This document shows positions 1 through 10,099 of a DNA stretch of 27,223 bases, in pieces (the first letter of the stretch is position 1; the number at the start of each line of letters is the position of its first letter). Position numbers and translations under genes: made by a program. Under the pieces are notes generated by a model. The model searched no databases, had not been told where the DNA came from, and worked only from the letters and a program-made list of their open reading frames with translations. Location of the stretch: assembly GCA_048213135.1 (NCBI GenBank), contig PS015334.1, positions 48,120-75,342 on the forward strand, read 5' to 3'. The DNA is from Reclinomonas americana ATCC 50394 (lineage: Eukaryota; Jakobida; Jakobea; Jakobida).

Positions 1-1009
1 CACGCATGACGCAACGCCCGACTCCACCAGTTTGCCGCACACAGTGGGGAAGAGAAACGGATTACCGTGCAGCTGCGAGCAGACCTGTTCCAGGAGAATC
101 ACCAGCAGTAGCTCCTTCCGCGGAAGCGCAGCCACATGCAACGACGACGAGGTCGGGCGGTGCGAGGACGCCAACGCAATCTGCGAGTCACTACGCGGGT
201 ACGGCGGTCGTGCAGCAGCACGGTCGGTAGCATGCGACGGAGAGGCCGCCGAGGCCGACGACGACGACGACGATGCAATGTCCACCTCAGCCTGCAGTGT
301 TCGAGTCGAGTCAGTACAATTACAATCCACACAAAGGAGATGTGTGTGTTCGAACCCAGTACGAGGGCGGCGGCAAGCGCGTGTACAGGCTGTCGGTCTT
401 GGTGGCGCCGCCATTGGGCGGCGGTTGTGCGGAAGGCAGTGGCGGAGGCGGAGGTGGCGGCGACGAGGACGACACGGGTGTCGGCGGCATCGGCGAGGTC
501 GCCGCCGCCGAGGACACCGACGAAGAATCGGAGCTGCGACTGCCGCCGACCGAGGCCGTGCGGCCCAGCATCAAGTGGCCGACAAGATCCTGCAGAAACT
601 TCTTCGACCTGGACACATACTGCTGCGTGCTGGAGAGACGCGACGAGATGGCCTCCTCATCCTGCCGACCAATCACCCGCTTCGTTCGACGCCGTCGCTT
701 CCTCAGCGGCGGTGACGACGCCACACGCGGCAACTGCACCGACGCACTATCATCAGTCGCTGTTGTTGTCGTCGTTGTTGCTGTCGTCGACGTGCGCTCT
801 GCATCTGCATCTGCTGCCGCGTCTTCGCCAGTCTGTGACGACGCAGACGACGACGATGATGATGCAGATCGAGTCTGTGTGTGCTGATCAGCGTCTCGCC
901 TACACAAGCCAACGCATGCACACGGCATAGGCGTAACTGTAGACCCCAGAGCCACACGCCGTGCCGGTCGATGCCGATGACGCGCATGATGACGCGACGA
1001 TGCTGACGA
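1..1009. other. Unresolved low-complexity segment, possible coding on either strand
   Basis: No family is recognisable here. On the minus strand a frame stays open from the gap edge down to a TAA at 320-322. It reads as a Ser/Pro-rich protein with a basic RKRRRRTKR stretch, an amphipathic piece (QQYVSRSKKFLQDLVGHLML, about 565-630) and a poly-Pro run. On the plus strand, frame-matched stretches at 273-887 and 136-930 are also open and rich in Gly, Asp and Ser. Third codon positions of the minus frame and one plus frame coincide, so G/C bias cannot choose between them. The segment could be upstream exons of the plus-strand kinase or the 3' end of an unrelated minus-strand gene. I lean slightly to the minus reading. 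Confidence 0.3.
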
Positions 1010-1922
1010 NNNNNNNNNNNNNNNNNNNNNNNNNNNNNNNNNNNNNNNNNNNNNNNNNNNNNNNNNNNNNNNNNNNNNNNNNNNNNNNNNNNNNNNNNNN
1101 NNNNNNNNNNNNNNNNNNNNNNNNNNNNNNNNNNNNNNNNNNNNNNNNNNNNNNNNNNNNNNNNNNNNNNNNNNNNNNNNNNNNNNNNNNNNNNNNNNNN
1201 NNNNNNNNNNNNNNNNNNNNNNNNNNNNNNNNNNNNNNNNNNNNNNNNNNNNNNNNNNNNNNNNNNNNNNNNNNNNNNNNNNNNNNNNNNNNNNNNNNNN
1301 NNNNNNNNNNNNNNNNNNNNNNNNNNNNNNNNNNNNNNNNNNNNNNNNNNNNNNNNNNNNNNNNNNNNNNNNNNNNNNNNNNNNNNNNNNNNNNNNNNNN
1401 NNNNNNNNNNNNNNNNNNNNNNNNNNNNNNNNNNNNNNNNNNNNNNNNNNNNNNNNNNNNNNNNNNNNNNNNNNNNNNNNNNNNNNNNNNNNNNNNNNNN
1501 NNNNNNNNNNNNNNNNNNNNNNNNNNNNNNNNNNNNNNNNNNNNNNNNNNNNNNNNNNNNNNNNNNNNNNNNNNNNNNNNNNNNNNNNNNNNNNNNNNNN
1601 NNNNNNNNNNNNNNNNNNNNNNNNNNNNNNNNNNNNNNNNNNNNNNNNNNNNNNNNNNNNNNNNNNNNNNNNNNNNNNNNNNNNNNNNNNNNNNNNNNNN
1701 NNNNNNNNNNNNNNNNNNNNNNNNNNNNNNNNNNNNNNNNNNNNNNNNNNNNNNNNNNNNNNNNNNNNNNNNNNNNNNNNNNNNNNNNNNNNNNNNNNNN
1801 NNNNNNNNNNNNNNNNNNNNNNNNNNNNNNNNNNNNNNNNNNNNNNNNNNNNNNNNNNNNNNNNNNNNNNNNNNNNNNNNNNNNNNNNNNNNNNNNNNNN
1901 NNNNNNNNNNNNNNNNNNNNNN
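1010..1922. other. Assembly gap (N run)
   Basis: A run of 913 N. Open frames reported across it carry no information. The 5' exons of the kinase that begins at 1971 probably lie inside or beyond it. Confidence 0.99.
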
Positions 1923-1970
1923 TGCCTTGTGTGTTCTGTCTGTCTGCCTGACGTGCTCGTGTCACTGCAG

Positions 1971-4786
1971 TACCTGAGCAGCAACGACTTTCTGAACGAC
2001 TTGCCCGCCATTCGCGAAATGTCTGCCATGTTGGATTTCCGCATGCTGGACGACGACGGTGCCACGATGGCCGCGGCAACTGCCGCCGCCGCTGCTGCTG
2101 CTGCCGCTGGTGCGCCGGACGGTGGCAACGGGCACCGATTCCATCACAACCACCTCCACCACCATCATTTGCACGGTCGACCACCACCGCCACCGTCAGC
2201 GCCAGCACCAGCACCATCGAGCGGTGCGCAGGCAATGTTGAACGCCAATGGCGCACGATTGACTCGCGCCAGCAGCCACGATTCATTTCTGCAGTGCGAG
2301 TCCATTTCGCATTTTGCGTTTGGTGCCGGCGGGGAGCTGCCAATTTCCACCACCGCCGCCGCAGTCGTGCAGCGGCCAATGCCTGCTCCGCAGGGTACGT
2401 TGACGGCCGACATGCGTCCGTCGCGTTATCATGCGGATTTCGTGGAGTTGCGCAAGCTGGGCACCGGAGGTTTCGGAGACGTGTTCGAGGTGGTGCACAA
2501 GGTTGACGGACTGCATTACGCGGTGAAGAAGATCAAGTTTTCTTTCCGCTCGCTCGTCGACTTGGAGCAGTCGTACAAGCGAGTGACACGCGAGGTCAAG
2601 ACGCTGGCGCGCATGGAGCACCCCAACATTGGTTTGTGTGTCTGTGTGCATCATGTGTATCTATGTGCGTTGTGTTTTCCCACTCATTCACACATGCATG
2701 TGTGTGTATAGTTCGCTACCAACATGCTTGGCTGGAGGCGGTGATGGATGGCGACGGAGACTCCACGCACTCTGGGTTGGACTCGCACGATTCGATGGAC
2801 TCGAATCGCACGGACCAGTCGTACTCACGACCCGCGCTGCGACGACTGCCGTCGTTTGGCGCACCGCAAGCAATGCTGACGGCGGCGTTTGGCGGCAGCC
2901 GCGGCAGTCTCACCGGCGGCTTCGGGGGCGATGCTGTCGGCAGTGGAGCCGAGGACGACGCCAGCTCCACTGCGCGGAGCAGTGTGAGTACGCAAGCGAC
3001 GCAGTCGTCGGCCACCTCACCGTCGGTCTCGAGTTCGGTGACGCGCTCCAACAGCATCCTGGGCACTCGGCGCCTGGTTTCCTCACGCAAATCACTGAAA
3101 GCTAGCACTCGCCGCCGTGCTGTGTCGTCGGCTGCCGCGGCTCCGACCGCCAGCGGCAGTGGCGGTGCGCCGACTGCCACTGCTGCTGCACCGGCGTTGC
3201 CTCGAATTGCATCGGAGCAGGAGTGGTGGGAGGTCGGCGGACAGGAGGAGGAAGCTGAGGACGATGACGACGATGAAGATGATGATGATGATGAGGATGA
3301 GGAGGAGGAGGAGGAGGATGAAGAGGAGGAAGAGGATGGAGACGGAGAGCAGGAATCCAGTGAGGAGGAGGTGGGCGTCGAAGTCGAAGACGAAGACGAT
3401 GATGCGGATGATGAGGAGGAGGATGACGATGACGCTGGAGAGGAAGACGAGGAGGAGGAGGAGGAGGAGGAGGAGGAGGAGGAGGACGTGAAGGAGGTCG
3501 TGGATAGAATCGTCAGCGGCGACAAGCAGGAACAAGCTGTTGGCGTATCGGTGGGTACGCCCGGTGTGGTGTCGGCTCCGGCAAGCGACGTGGACAGCGG
3601 CAGTGTGCTCAGCACCGCCCGGGTACTGTTTCCCGACTCGCGACCCATGTCGCTGATGGATACGGTGCCGAGTGTGCCCGTGTTTCTGTCGTCGGCGACG
3701 GCAAAGCCTGTGCAGGACAGTTTGGCGGTTCCTCTCGCTGCCGCGCACCGGCAACCGAGTCCGGCAGGCGACGATCGCAGTCTGTCGCCGTTCGACCCGC
3801 TCGACGCCGGCTTCATGTACTCGGAGGATGGTGGCAAGAGTTCACCCAGCGAGGAGATGTTTGATCAGTTTCAGGAACTCATGCGTGACTTGCGGTCCTC
3901 GGCGGCGTCTTCCGCACCACCCAGTGCTGCTACCACGCTGCCGGTCACAGCTTCCGCTGGCAACGGTGCGTCAGGTGCCGGCAGTCGCGGGCATGGTTCG
4001 CCGGGTGGAGCGTCGGATGGCAGTTCGCCATCTGCCCCCGTCGCCGTTCCATCCAGCTCCGGCAGTGCTCGTTCACAACCCATCAACATTCTTGGCACCA
4101 GCGCGCGCTCCATGCTGTCGTCTTCCAGTTCGTCGGCGCCGTCCAGCCCATTCACCGCGGGTATGTGATCCATATGTCTCTCTCGTTCTCTTACTGCTGA
4201 TGCTGATCAATGGGGGCATTGTGGGCAGAGTACCGCAACAGCTCCTTCAAGGAGCTCATGCGCGACGTCATTGGCGATCAGTCTCAACTTCGGCACGTAT
4301 CGCAACACGGACACAGTCACGGTCACGGACAGCAACGACAGCCACAGCCGCAGCAACCGGGCTCGCCGTCCGCAGCCGCGGCCACGGTCAACAGTGCGCA
4401 GTCACCCAAGTCGCCGAGTGGCAGTCGGTCGGGACTCCTGTCGTCGTCACTGTCGGTACCCGAGTCGCCGTCGAGGCCGCCTCTGGCACCGGGACCGATG
4501 TCACCGCCCAAGTTGCCACCGCGCCCCATGTCAGCATCGTCGCCGAAAATGTCGGCCGCGCCAGTGGCCCCCAATTCGCCTTCCACGTTGGCTCGTGCTT
4601 CGACTCCACCCTCGCCATACGAAGAGGAGTTGGACGACGTGGCCGCCGAGGTGCCACAGCGTGTGTACGGCGGCATCCCGACAACGCCGTCGCCGTCAAC
4701 GCTCTCCGGCCGTGCCTCATTGTTCCCTCCGACTCCCGAAGCCGACCACATGTCGCCGTTGCAGGAGCGCTATCTGCGTGAAAGGA

Positions 4787-4830
<44 letters not shown>

Positions 4831-5747
4831 CAACAGTACGCGCGACACGACGCGCGGATGACGGTCGGTGCATCGGCAGTGTCTGCAGACGACACACCGG
4901 CTGCGGCGTCGAAGCGTCGTATGCCGCCACCCAGTCTCCGACTGCCTGCGGATGCGTTTCGCAACCAGGGCGAGAACGGCGTTGCTGGTCGCGTGATCAG
5001 TTCGCCTGTGGCCTCTGCCATGCACCGTTCGTCGTCGTACGCGCGCTACTGCGGCTCAGCCGATGAGGCCACCACCACCGAGACGGAAAACGATTCGCAA
5101 GGTGACGATGGAGACGACAGTGGTGAGAAGGCGCTGCCGTGTCGTGGCAGGAGGCGCGCTACTGCTGCTGCTGATGATGACGAGAGAGCGACCCAACAAC
5201 GGCAAGCGTCGGTGCGGTCTCATCCAGTTGCGTGTGTTGAGCTGTGTGTGCTTGTTGAGTTGTCAAGTGTCGAAATCACATGTGTGTCGCCGCAGCCACA
5301 TCAGCCGTCGCATGATGCGGCCGGCGATGACGACGTGCTTGCCACAACGGCAGCGTACCGAGTTGAATCGGTGTCGTCGCAGGCCGAGTCAGAGGCGTCG
5401 CCGTCGGGTGGTGGCTCTCACCTGCACGAGCTGCCGAGCCACCCCAGTATCGTCCTGAACGATCTGTACAATCCACGCAAGCAGCGATTCGAGTTGATGC
5501 TGTACATTCAGATGCAACTCTGCTCGGCGCACACACTGGAGAACTATCTGGTGCGCGCCCGTTTGCCATATGTGTATGTTTGTGTGTTGCGTGGCCCGGA
5601 CTGATCATCTGCGATGCACCACCCATTAGCAGCGCTCGGATGTGCGGCCGCCGCGCTCTGTACAGTGGTCCATTTTCCGACAGATCGTGGACGGATTGCA
5701 GCACATTCACTGCCGCGGAGTGATTCATCGGTACGCTTGTGTACTCT

Positions 5748-5779
<32 letters not shown>

Positions 5780-6714
5780 TGTTGTTTGTGCGATGGATGA
5801 TGTCTCATGCCCCTTGTTCCTGTGCAGTGATCTGAAACCAGGCAACATCTTCCTGATGACGCCGAACGGGAGTCCCGGAGAGAGCCCGTTGGAGGGTGGA
5901 TCGGCGGCCGAGTTTCTCATCAAGATCGGCGACTTTGGCTTGTCCAAGCTGTTGCACGAGATCGACGGTTGGTAGAGAGGCCAGAGTGTTGAGTTCTTCC
6001 GTGAGACTCACAACTTCGCAGAGGATGCGCTGGACAATGGCGGTGTCATTGGCACGAGCGCGTACCAGCTTGCTCTCCGTCGGCACACGGGTGACATTGG
6101 GACAACGCTGTACGCCAGTCCGGAGCAACTGGCTGGCGCCTCGTATGGGCAAGCCACCGACATTTTCTCGTTGGGAGTGATTCTGTTGGAGCTGCTGTGT
6201 CGCTTCGGCACAGGCAGTGAGCGCATCCGGGTGCTGACGGACCTACGCCGTGGCGTACTGCCCACACGATTGTGTGAAGAGTGTCCGGTGGAGACTGGAC
6301 TCGTGCGCAAATGCGTGGCCAAGAATCCTGCTCAGCGGCCCACAGCCGCCGAGATCTTGGCCATGATCGACGACTACGAAGAGAAGGAGCGTGAAAAGGT
6401 CCGCGGGTTCTTTCTTCGAGTGTGTTCGTATGTGTAACAATGTTGTTAACTGAGCGTGTGTGTCGTCGACATTGTCCAGGTGCTGGAACGACGTTTCCGC
6501 TCCGAGATGGAGGAAAAAGATCGACTGATTCGTTCGCAAGGTGATGAGATTGAGCGCTTGCTCGAACGTCTCCGTCAGCTCGAGTCCGGTGGTGCTGGCA
6601 AGCATATTGTTGCGTCCCTTCCAAGCGCAGCAGAGGAGCGTGGTGTGCATGGCTCACTTTTGCTTTTCCTCGATAATTGCAGTCGCCGCCGGCCACGTGA
6701 CCACAAAAGAATAA
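1971..6714 (+). CDS. EIF2AK1: HRI-like eIF2-alpha kinase with giant kinase insert (5' partial)
   Basis: Serine/threonine kinase expected to phosphorylate eIF2-alpha and lower translation under stress. Exons inferred: 1971-2631, 2712-4160, 4229-5571, 5633-5730, 5828-5967, 6022-6398, 6480-6591, 6683-6714; all phases agree. The glycine loop GTGGFGDVF is followed by YAVKKI (catalytic Lys codon 2526-2528) and HPNIVRYQHAW. After a very long insert come the eIF2-kinase hinge LYIQMQLC, HRDLKPGNIF, GDFGLSK, YASPEQL and DIFSLGVILLELL. The end of the domain (ERIRVLTDLRRGVLP, then CPV and QRPTAAEIL) resembles HRI more than PERK or GCN2, and HRI likewise ends in a short coiled coil, here RRFRSEMEEKDRLIRSQ onward. 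The first exon seen follows a CTGCAG acceptor, so the N-terminus is missing. PERK-like origin is the main alternative. Confidence 0.9.
2742..5462 (+). other. Kinase-domain insert: acidic, Ser-rich and polyQ low complexity
   Basis: Between the N-lobe (ending HAWLEAV) and the hinge strand (beginning LYNPRKQRFELMLY) lie about 880 residues of low-complexity sequence. An extended Glu/Asp tract is encoded at about 3242-3488. Ser/Pro/Ala-rich segments flank it and a glutamine run sits near 4789. eIF2-alpha kinases normally carry an insert at this position, but a far shorter one. The reading frame stays intact throughout, and the only intron needed is 4161-4228. A TG-rich stretch at 5227-5295 may be a further in-frame intron. 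Confidence 0.85.
4789..4836 (+). repeat. CAG/CAA repeat encoding 16 glutamines
   Basis: A nearly pure CAG run ending in CAA CAA CAA CAA CAG, in frame with the kinase insert. The CAA interruptions sit only at the 3' end, so the 5' part is likely length-variable. Confidence 0.95.
5749..5773 (+). repeat. (GT)n microsatellite inside a kinase intron
   Basis: A pure GT dinucleotide tract just downstream of the donor at 5731. Many introns here are TG-rich, and this is the longest perfect run seen. Confidence 0.9.
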
Positions 6715-6727
6715 CAATAACAGTGTC

Positions 6728-6733
6728 AATAAA
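6728..6733 (+). terminator. AATAAA polyadenylation signal of the kinase gene
   Basis: A canonical AATAAA lies 13 bases after the stop codon at 6712-6714 that the inferred last splice exposes. If that intron were retained, the frame would run to 6803, past this signal. That supports the spliced ending. Confidence 0.65.
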
Positions 6734-6813
6734 GTACATTTGTATGTGTAACAAGATCGGCGACGATCTCTCTCTATGTCTAACTTACAACACCAAGGAT
6801 TAAAAAAGAGTGC

Positions 6814-8856
6814 TCAACGCCAGCCGCGACGGTCGAGGACGGCACGACTGAGCGATGACGCCTTGACACCCGGCGCCGGGCAGTACTCGACCTCAAAGTC
6901 TTCGCTGTCGGTGGTGCACGCCGACGACTCACTGCCGATGGACATGCGACGCTTGTCTGGGGCCTGTGGCTTGTTGTTGGCGACTGCAGAGCTGGTGGCC
7001 GCAACATTCGGCAGCGGCTTCTTCTTGTCGCCAAATGCCGACGGCCTGGCAGGCGATAATTGCGGCAGAGGGAGCGGCGTCGAAGCGGCAAGCGGGGTCG
7101 ACGAGAGCGGCCGGAGGGCAGGTAGTGGACTGAGATGAGACGGTGGCGGGATCACCAGTCGACTGCGGCCGTCCATGACCGCGCCGCTATCGTTGTTGAC
7201 GCTGTGGCTGTTTGTCGCAATCGGCTGCAATGGCAACGACGGCAACGCGGACAGTGCCCGCGACTCCTCCGACAGTGGGAACGTCATGCGCGGGTACACG
7301 TGATGTGCGGGCCGGTGCGGCGACGTATGCTGCGACGACGACACCGATCCGGTGGCCCCGCGGTGACTGTCATCGTCGTCGCGCCAGTCGATGCTGCCAG
7401 AGTTTAGCGAGCCGGCTGGACTGTCGGCATCTGACCCACCGCCAGCGCCACAAGCGTCCAAATTCACCGAGCGTGCAAACGTGGCCTTGGTGCTGCTCAC
7501 GGAGATTGTCGGCGTGTGCGCACTGCGGTCTGTGTCCATGTCGAAATTGTTCATCATCGACATGGCCACGGCGGCCGCAGCAGCAGCATCACGACTGCTA
7601 TCGACAGCAACAACGCCAGTGGTGGGCAGGCCATATAGACCGCCGGCACCCCTGGCCGAGAGGGCGAGTGGCGGAACCAGTGGGTGTGCCGGATTCGCAC
7701 GCTGGCGAGTCGGCGCGGCTGCCGACGCGTCGAGACTCTGATCCAGTTGCTGCTGCAAGGCCGCGCGCCGCTGTCTTCGTGACGACGCCGACGGCGATCC
7801 GACCACCGGCACCCGCCGAGGCGTTTTGGCGCCCGAGGTGGAACCCGACCACCGCGACGACGTTGGTGCCGACGACACTGGCGAGCCGGAGATAATGTCT
7901 TCGCTGTCAAAGGTGGCCAGGTCGCGCAGACTCGGCGTGTGCTCCAGAGAAATGCGATTGAACGACACTCGCCGCTTGGAGCGCATCCGACTGGAGCCGC
8001 CGCCGCCACCGAGCGCATTCGGTGCATCGGTGCTCGACGCAAACATGGAGTCGGCCGGCACCGATATCGCCTGCGAGAAGGCCGCAGTGCCGTTCACCGG
8101 CAGTGCCAGCATCGCGTCACTCGACTGATGGTGCCTGCGGTGACCGCCAACTGAAGACGGCGGTGGAGTGGTGAGAAGTTGCGAAAGTTGTAGTGTTGGT
8201 GGTGTTGGTGGTGGTGGCGGAAGTGGCGGTGGATGTTGTTGCTGCTGTTGCTGTTGCGCAGCCACTTGCTGCAGCTGTGCGGATGAACCAAAAGCGCTGG
8301 AGCACGTGCTCGACGAGGCCGTCTCCTCAATCAGCACCTCCCGCAAACTCGGACGTCGTGCACCGCCATAATACAGCTGCTTGGTACTGAACGCACGACT
8401 GCCGCCGCTGACAGCGTGTGCAACATCGGCGCTCAACTCGACCGTGGGTATCGCCATTGCGGTGTCGTGCGACGCAGGCAGCAGCGACAGTGATGGCGTC
8501 ATCACCACGCGGGTGGCGGCGGCAAACGCGGCAGCCTCAGTGGCGGCGGTTGTGGTCCCTCTCCTGTCCACCTTCCGCCGCTCTTTCCGAGTCGAGGCCG
8601 TGGAGATGGTCGACACTGTAGGCGCTCCAGCTTCTGGCGGCAGGCGTGGTGACGACTCGGCCGGCGACTTGGACGGGTCGGAGACTTGTGACGAAGACGA
8701 CGACGACGATGACGATGAGGATGAGGACCCTGACGAGAAGCCCGTGTACGAGGCGGCGAGGTCAAAGAACCCCGTGCGCTCGGTGCCCACAGTGGGAGCC
8801 GAGATAGTGCCCATCGCGCTGGCCGATTCACCACGGGTAGCACCAGTGCCCGCCAT
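6814..8856 (-). CDS. Disordered Ser/Pro-rich protein with RVSF motif
   Basis: A single open frame of 680 codons from the first ATG (8854-8856) to a TGA at 6814-6816. The frame is open further upstream but without an ATG, so 8856 is the safest start. The protein is almost wholly low complexity: a Ser run near the N-terminus, a short Gln run followed by Pro, and Ala and Ser/Pro stretches. Three basophilic phosphosite-like motifs stand out: RRPSLREVL, KRRVSFNRI and RRMSIGSESS. RVSF (residues about 296-299) matches the PP1-docking consensus RVxF. The C-terminus is acidic (DSEDFEVEY). No enzymatic domain is visible. The gene is convergent with the kinase, with stop codons about 100 bp apart. It may be a signalling scaffold, but that is inference from motifs alone. 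Confidence 0.65.
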   Translation of the reverse strand: MAGTGATRGESASAMGTISAPTVGTERTGFFDLAASYTGFSSGSSSSSSSSSSSSSQVSDPSKSPAESSPRLPPEAGAPTVSTISTASTRKERRKVDRRGTTTAATEAAAFAAATRVVMTPSLSLLPASHDTAMAIPTVELSADVAHAVSGGSRAFSTKQLYYGGARRPSLREVLIEETASSSTCSSAFGSSAQLQQVAAQQQQQQQHPPPLPPPPPTPPTLQLSQLLTTPPPSSVGGHRRHHQSSDAMLALPVNGTAAFSQAISVPADSMFASSTDAPNALGGGGGSSRMRSKRRVSFNRISLEHTPSLRDLATFDSEDIISGSPVSSAPTSSRWSGSTSGAKTPRRVPVVGSPSASSRRQRRAALQQQLDQSLDASAAAPTRQRANPAHPLVPPLALSARGAGGLYGLPTTGVVAVDSSRDAAAAAAVAMSMMNNFDMDTDRSAHTPTISVSSTKATFARSVNLDACGAGGGSDADSPAGSLNSGSIDWRDDDDSHRGATGSVSSSQHTSPHRPAHHVYPRMTFPLSEESRALSALPSLPLQPIATNSHSVNNDSGAVMDGRSRLVIPPPSHLSPLPALRPLSSTPLAASTPLPLPQLSPARPSAFGDKKKPLPNVAATSSAVANNKPQAPDKRRMSIGSESSACTTDSEDFEVEYCPAPGVKASSLSRAVLDRRGWR

Positions 8857-9615
8857 CCACTTGTTGTGCTTGCGGCTGTCGACACTGGTGGTTCGGGTCG
8901 CTCTGGTGGACACCACGTATGCGTTGCTGTGTGGGAGGGGAAAGCGAGGTGAGCTGCCGCGGAGGATGTGTGGAGGGGAGTTTGACGAGGAAAAGCGGTC
9001 CTCCCCCCGGGAAAGCCGGGGATCGTCTCGGAACAAAAAACTGTCGACAGGGGGGAAACGCACCTGGCTTCTGTCGGCATCACGCGTGACCGTGATTGGG
9101 CACCACCGCCGCCACAACAGGGCGCGCCTCTTGACGTGCACGATCCCATGTGGGTGAGACACACCGAGAAAAACCAGTGTGCTGAACTTGGGCCACGACG
9201 ACGACAACAACAACAACAGCCTGTTTTTTGTGGCACGACAGAATGATCAGCACCACTGTGCTGTTGTCGGCCTGGAGAGAGACACGAACGCACACACCTC
9301 TACTGCTGTTGCAGTGTTGCGACGCAGACAACACACCCTTTCTCGCAAATCACAACGAAATTCACTGATGACTCATAGTATTGCAACGAATAAATTCTGT
9401 ATCACAGCACGCACCTGTGCGCAGCAAGCAATCGTGAGATACAGCACAGAGCTGGGGCAATGGGGAGTATCACGACGAAGAACAAAGAAGTGTGCTCAGA
9501 CACAGCCAAGAGTCGACGTGAATTCGCTCACACTTGAGTCGGTCGTACTGTCTTTTTAATCCCCGCACTCTCTCTCTCTGCCTATTCGTGGGTGCCCCGT
9601 GTCAACAATGCTCAC
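8857..9615. other. Upstream region of the Ser-rich gene, no clear gene
   Basis: The minus frame of the Ser-rich gene stays open here but lacks an ATG, so this is probably 5' leader and promoter or contains an unrecognised upstream exon. I see no convincing plus-strand coding. One AATAAA occurs on the plus strand near 9390 with no gene to serve. Confidence 0.4.
9368..9376. promoter_or_regulatory. ATGACTCAT bZIP (GCN4/AP-1-like) palindrome
   Basis: A perfect TGACTCA core with GCN4-type flanks, about 510 bp upstream of the Ser-rich gene's start. A 9-base match can occur by chance in a window this size. Confidence 0.25.
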
Positions 9616-9664
9616 CTTCGAATGAGAACACAATCTTGGAGAGGGGGACTTCCAGTTCCTGCTG
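9616..9664 (-). CDS. Possible orphan internal exon
   Basis: Read on the minus strand, a CGCGCAG acceptor is followed by 49 bases encoding QQELEVPLSKIVFSFE and then a good GTGAGC donor. The peptide is plausible coding but I recognise no family. Flanking exons would lie in the gap to the right and somewhere between 8857 and 9600 to the left, possibly joined to the Ser-rich gene. Confidence 0.3.
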
Positions 9665-9717
9665 CTGCGCGCGCAAGGCACATGTGAACCATGCATGACA
9701 CACACACGATGGGACTG

Positions 9718-10084
9718 NNNNNNNNNNNNNNNNNNNNNNNNNNNNNNNNNNNNNNNNNNNNNNNNNNNNNNNNNNNNNNNNNNNNNNNNNNNNNNNNNNN
9801 NNNNNNNNNNNNNNNNNNNNNNNNNNNNNNNNNNNNNNNNNNNNNNNNNNNNNNNNNNNNNNNNNNNNNNNNNNNNNNNNNNNNNNNNNNNNNNNNNNNN
9901 NNNNNNNNNNNNNNNNNNNNNNNNNNNNNNNNNNNNNNNNNNNNNNNNNNNNNNNNNNNNNNNNNNNNNNNNNNNNNNNNNNNNNNNNNNNNNNNNNNNN
10001 NNNNNNNNNNNNNNNNNNNNNNNNNNNNNNNNNNNNNNNNNNNNNNNNNNNNNNNNNNNNNNNNNNNNNNNNNNNNNNNNNNNN
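9718..10084. other. Assembly gap (N run)
   Basis: A run of 367 N and the left boundary of the contig suspected to be inverted. Confidence 0.99.
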
Positions 10085-10099
10085 TTTGCATACATGCAG

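Noticed and set aside
1010-1922. Long open frames crossing the first N run
   Set aside because: They are artefacts of reading N as sense codons.
3242-3488. CRISPR or tandem repeat array
   Set aside because: The repeated GAG/GAT triplets are simple coding repeats for Glu/Asp, in frame, with no spacers.
8857-9216. N-terminal extension of the Ser-rich protein up to 9216
   Set aside because: The frame is open but begins at a TTG; the first ATG is at 8856. Kept only as a possibility.
9179-9559. Plus-strand open frame of 126 codons
   Set aside because: It starts at a non-ATG codon and has no recognisable motif. Its composition looks like chance translation of upstream DNA.
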